Positions 60,318 to 64,000 of a DNA stretch of 64,000 bases are shown here, in pieces. The stretch is taken from assembly GCA_023079485.1 (NCBI GenBank), contig CM041083.1:169715400-169779399 (forward strand). The letters are read 5' to 3'. The notes under the pieces were generated by a model. It had not been told where the DNA came from, did no database searches, and saw only the letters and a list, made by a program, of their open reading frames with translations. Numbering within the stretch: position 1 is the stretch's first letter; the number at the start of each line of letters is the position of its first letter. Origin of the DNA: Archilochus colubris. Lineage: Eukaryota > Chordata > Aves > Apodiformes > Trochilidae. The translations under genes were made by a program, and so were the position numbers.

Positions 60318-61423
60318 AAATCTGGACCTAGAAAGGCAAACATAGCTAGGTGAACTAGAAGGCAAAGGCTGAAATTGGGACCTGTATTCCTGAGAGAATT
60401 CAGTGTTCTTTCCACCCATGTCTGCATAGATATGAAGACATCACAATAAAATTATGAAATCAACCAGCCCTGGGGACACAATCTCACTTGTCTTTGCAAT
60501 TCAATGTTCACACAATATGAAAGGCTGCAGAGCTGGGTATTCCCTACCAAAGATAAGGCTTCCCACTGTTTGAAGTACTGGATGCTTCAAGAGGGAGGTA
60601 GAAGTGGTTTCAAGACACTTTTTCCCTTCCCATACTCTTTCATCTTGCTTGTCCATCTAGGACCACAACAAACTGAAAGCTGCTCTCCTGCAATTGACCT
60701 TCTGTAAAGCAATGGTGGGCAGAAGTTGGTTCCTCCAAGCTAGGTATCTGATCACGTATGTTAAGATTATTTTAGGGCTTCCAGAGACACAGAATAACCT
60801 GAGGAATCAAAGGGAAAGGAACCTATTTTAAGTATCACCTTCCCTTTTCATGCAATGAAAACCAAGAAGAGATACCAGAGGCACAACAGAGCTGTCATAT
60901 ATATTCTGTTGGCAGCAATTTCCATAGTGGGAGCATCTTGCACATTTCCAGTGCTTCCAAGGAAATATGGAGGTAAATCTTCCCCTCCCTTTGCTCAACT
61001 CTTGATGTTTAAAGTTCTATACAAGAGAGGGTTGCCCAGTTTGGAGAATTCCAAGTTCCTGCTAGGTATTATTGCTTGTAATGACAATTCCTGTCCACTG
61101 GGCTGTCTTCGGCCAACTAAAAACATCCTTAAAGAAGAAATAATTCAGTCTCAGGATTAATATTCAACACTGCAAGTTTTTTATATCAAGAAGAAGGGAA
61201 AGCTTGGTTTAGACATGAAGAGACTAATCACATGTGAAAAAGCCTTTCTGAGGCAATTAGAATAATGAAACCAAAGCAACACTCTATCTGTTTCCTAATT
61301 ACATTGAGACTTACCAGGATTATTCAAACTGGGACAAAGTCCCCAAGCAGTCAGGGGAATTACTTTTAGGATGCAGTGAGAAATAAGCTGCTCTTCCAAT
61401 TAGATTTTCAATGCAGTAAAGCA

Positions 61424-61948
61424 TTTGGTGAGGCCGCACCTGGAGTATTGTGTCCAGTTCTGGGCCCCTCAGTTCAAGAAGGACAGGGAAGTGCTTGAAA
61501 GAGTCCAGCGCAGAGCTACGAAGATGATTAAGGGAGTGGAACATCTCCCTTATGAGGAAAGGCTGAGGGAGCTGGGTCTCTTTGTTTGGAGAAAAGGAGA
61601 CTGAGGGTGACCTCTCAATGTTTTCAAATATGTAAGGGGAGTGTCAGGGAGATGGAGTTAGGCTTTTCTCAGTGTACCAGTGATAGGACAAGGGGTAATG
61701 GGTGTAAATGGAGCAAGGAGGTTCAAGTTGAATATTCGAAAAAATTTTTTACTGTAAGGTGACAGAGCCCTGGAACAGGCTGCCCAGGGGGTGGGAGTCT
61801 CCTTCACTGGAGACATTCAAAACCCGCTTGGACACGTTCCTGCGCGATGTACTCTAGGTGGCCCTGCTCTGGCAGGGGGGGTTGGACTAGATGATCTTTC
61901 GAGGTCCCTTCCAACCCCTAGGATTCTATGATTCTATGATTCTATGAT
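61424..61948 (+). mobile_element. CR1 3' fragment, distinct subfamily
   Basis: Begins TTGGTGAGGCCGCACCTGGA and ends GACTAGATGATCTTTCGAGG, TCCCTTCCAACCCC and three full ATTCTATG units. The 3' signature (GGCCCTGCTCTGGCAGG before GGTTGGACTAGATG) differs from the CR1-J-like copies, so it belongs to another subfamily. The intact tail suggests moderate age, but the ORF2 C-terminal frame is broken, for example near 61600. Confidence 0.93.
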
Positions 61949-62283
61949 CAGCTGACATGAAGTAGCTGAGATTTCATAAAAGCTTGTCACCAGTGGATGG
62001 CTACAGAGCACATTTAAGATTCTGCTCTGACCTTAGAATATAAATCTAGCTCACATTTATCAGAGAGATATCTGTGAGTAATCAAGGCAGTCCACTACCA
62101 TGTAGGACACTTTCCCAGTATGTAAGAGTCAAAGTAGGCAATCTCATTCACCCAGAGAGATTCCTTGGTACTTACTGAGTTATGTCTAGACAATTAAGCT
62201 CAATTAGGATATCCTAATATCACACAATTGACAGGACCTGGAAAGCTGACAGAAAATATTGCACATGCCAAGGTTTTGCTTAC

Positions 62284-62377
62284 CCATGCTGTAGATTCTG
62301 GGCTACGATTAGCAATCTGAGAGGAATCACTCTTTGGCAAGCCCAGGTCCAATCTGTTCAATAATTCATTGGTTTTG
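62284..62377 (-). CDS. EPSTI1: EPSTI1 coding exon (KTNELLNRLDL...ESTAW block)
   Basis: A 94-base exon with acceptor TTTCTTCATAG/C and donor GCATGG/GTAAGC. The first base completes a codon split 2+1 from an upstream exon; if the missing two bases are TA the residue is Tyr, as in the mammalian YKT. It reads KTNELLNRLDLGLPKSDSSQ and ends PESTAW. The mammalian counterpart, as I remember it, has KTAEFLSKL and then QSSTW, so the beginning and end of the block are conserved and the middle Ser/Pro-rich part varies. It closes in phase 0, matching the exon at 58048. It is the most N-terminal EPSTI1 exon that I can support in the window. Confidence 0.82.
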
Positions 62378-64000
62378 CTATGAAGAAATTCAATCCAAAT
62401 AGAATTGTTAGTGCTTCCATAAAAATAAATACAGCTTTTTATTCCACCCTTGGAATCTAGCCTAGACATTTTATCATGTGACTGCTGAAAGACACAGGTG
62501 GAACAAAAGGTTATACATACAGATAGAATGAAATGGGACAGAGGATACAGAACTTGCATTTTGGATAAGACATTTGCAAGGAAGATTTTTAAAGAAACAA
62601 TTATTGTCATTTGCATACGTGAGGTCTGCATTTTCTATGCTTTCTTTCCTCATTGTAAAGCTCCACACAGACTTCCACACCATCAGACTTCAACAGGATG
62701 AAACTGCTTCACTGAATTCACAATCCTTCTGCCAGATCCATAAATATCAGATAAAGGATTTAAAATATTATTTAAAAAAATTTTCCTTAAAAGTTAACAC
62801 AAGGCAGCCTTGCAAGAGATTACTGAATCAAGAAGCAAGACTTTGAAGCAATTTGTAGCACTGAAAAAAATGTTTTTCTGCAGTTGAAGCAGAGTTGCAC
62901 AACATTTACAATTCTTATTCTGATAAGGGCAATTTTGTTCTTCTAATCACATCCCTTATAAAACAGATTTTCAAAGTAGCATTGCTTTGCTCACAGATTT
63001 GACTGAGTGCAGTTAAACAAAGCCACAAGCAACAAACACACGCTAAAAACAGGAATTTCAGTGCCGTGATCAGGAATCAGCTTCCTAACCTGCAGACCAA
63101 GGTATCATCTATTCAAGGCTTTGCTTACTCAAAGGAATAGAGCTGGAGGAAAGAGGCAATTTTATTTCTGTGTACAGCTTTGGGAAACATGAAAGTACTG
63201 AGGTGAGAGCTGAATGAGTTCTTCAAGTGCATTCAGTGCAAAGATTTATTCTGCTAGCAGGGCAAGTAGGTAGCTCTGCAGGGCCAGAAGGTGCCACTTC
63301 CAAAGACAGCTACTTAACCTTGGAGCAAAAGCCTTGGCTTCCCAAGAGTGGTGATGAGTGACTGCTGAAATAGACTACCAAGGTTTTTACCTTTCATTCC
63401 TTAATCTGGAACAATGAGTAGATGCATTTTTTGAAAATGTCTTGCTGGCCAGTGGGTATGTTGAGGGAAGTGAGGAAAAAGAACAAGAGGCCACAAGTTC
63501 TTCTGTGATCCTCCAGAAGATACAAAATAATGCTACTACTTCAGGTACTGAGTACTTGCTCAAGCTATAGCAAGCCATGCTTAGAGTCTCAGTATTCCAG
63601 TTTCCTCTGTTACCTGGGAAGTTAACAGGGACCTCAGCTAAGGCACAATACAGAAACAAGTGAAAATTAAGATTCCCTGATGTAAAAAGAGCCTGCATAT
63701 CAAGGTTAAATGAGTTAATACTCTTTTCTTACCCCAGCTTTAAGCACACATACTTTTTCCATGAAAAATGACTGGTTGACTGGTGAGATTGCACAGAATA
63801 ATTTTGTGAACTTAAAGTTCTGAATGGTAGTTTTTGTGTTTCTCTAACTATGCTAAAAATGTTAAAATACCAATTCATTTCTATATCAGAAAGACTAAAA
63901 ACTCCTACAGAAAGTCTGGAATATATTTGAGAGGGTTGTAGCAAATAAGTATCTAGCCACCTGTAGGTATAGCTGGGTGACCTAATTCCTTATGAATGTC
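62378..64000. other. 5' EPSTI1 intron or upstream, no further exon recognised
   Basis: I looked for the upstream Lys/Glu-rich EPSTI1 exons, which should end in a codon fragment TA before a donor. None is convincing up to 64000, so they most likely lie beyond the window. Two donor-like sites (near 63385 and 63733, minus strand) do not close EPSTI1-like frames. Confidence 0.45.

Larger units (their letters stand above)
58049..62283 (-). other. EPSTI1 intron with three CR1 insertions
   Basis: A 4,235-bp phase-0 intron. It carries an ancient RT fossil (58975-59150), a CR1-J-like copy (59827-60317) and another CR1 (61424-61948), all on the plus strand, antisense to the gene. A CA/TA microsatellite lies at 59334-59380. 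Confidence 0.75.

Noticed and set aside
63388..63560. Possible further EPSTI1 exon with a GTAAAA donor
   Set aside because: The frame ending there reads unlike EPSTI1 and the preceding codon phase (TA, split Tyr) is not met.
63733..63800. Possible exon before the donor-like GTAAGA near 63733
   Set aside because: The open frame has no EPSTI1-like charged helix, and no acceptor with a good pyrimidine tract fits.

Overview
The window looks like nuclear DNA from a bird, most likely a songbird (Passeriformes). It carries many 5'-truncated CR1 LINE copies ending in the avian ATTCTATG-type tail, most of them one closely related CR1-J-like group. It also has avian endogenous-retrovirus LTRs that begin TGTCA(T/G)GG, and long AT-rich non-coding stretches with no compact gene organisation. 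The species and the lineage are inferences; no search was run.

The only cellular gene I can support is EPSTI1 (epithelial-stromal interaction protein 1), an interferon-responsive coiled-coil protein, on the minus strand. Four consecutive C-terminal coding exons are visible at 62377-62284, 58048-57965, 55207-55134 and 52887-52782. Each has consensus splice sites, and all reading phases match across the introns. The N-terminal exons would lie beyond 64000. The terminal exon with the stop codon was not found, although the 52782 boundary is a clear splice donor.

Layout. 1-16240: intergenic, with a 1.27 kb CR1 at 690-1962 that keeps a decayed reverse transcriptase reading frame, fossils of much older CR1 at 3760-4805, and two short antisense CR1 tails. 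16242-19368: a repeat cluster made of a sense CR1, an antisense CR1, and a minus-strand LTR (17698-19368) split by a second minus-strand LTR (18487-19142) flanked by a GTAT target-site duplication. 21399-21845: an older CR1 piece. 24561-25065: a nearly perfect palindrome of about 505 bp, described below. 25265-26079: a solo plus-strand LTR. 26085-48390: sparse CR1 tails and one CR1 with a recognisable RT frame (44108-45250). 48391-48682: a pure pyrimidine pentanucleotide/hexanucleotide tract. 52782-64000: EPSTI1 exons with introns full of repeats.

The most unusual signal is a two-member family of palindromic elements (24561-25065 and 53424-53786). Each starts TGTAGTG, ends CACTACA and has a 6-bp flanking duplication, the integration signature of some retroviruses. 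Each folds into a long hairpin whose apex is a tRNA-like sequence. The first copy has arms about 96% identical and a 7-bp acceptor-like stem. The second copy lies inside an EPSTI1 intron. I cannot place the family in any named class.
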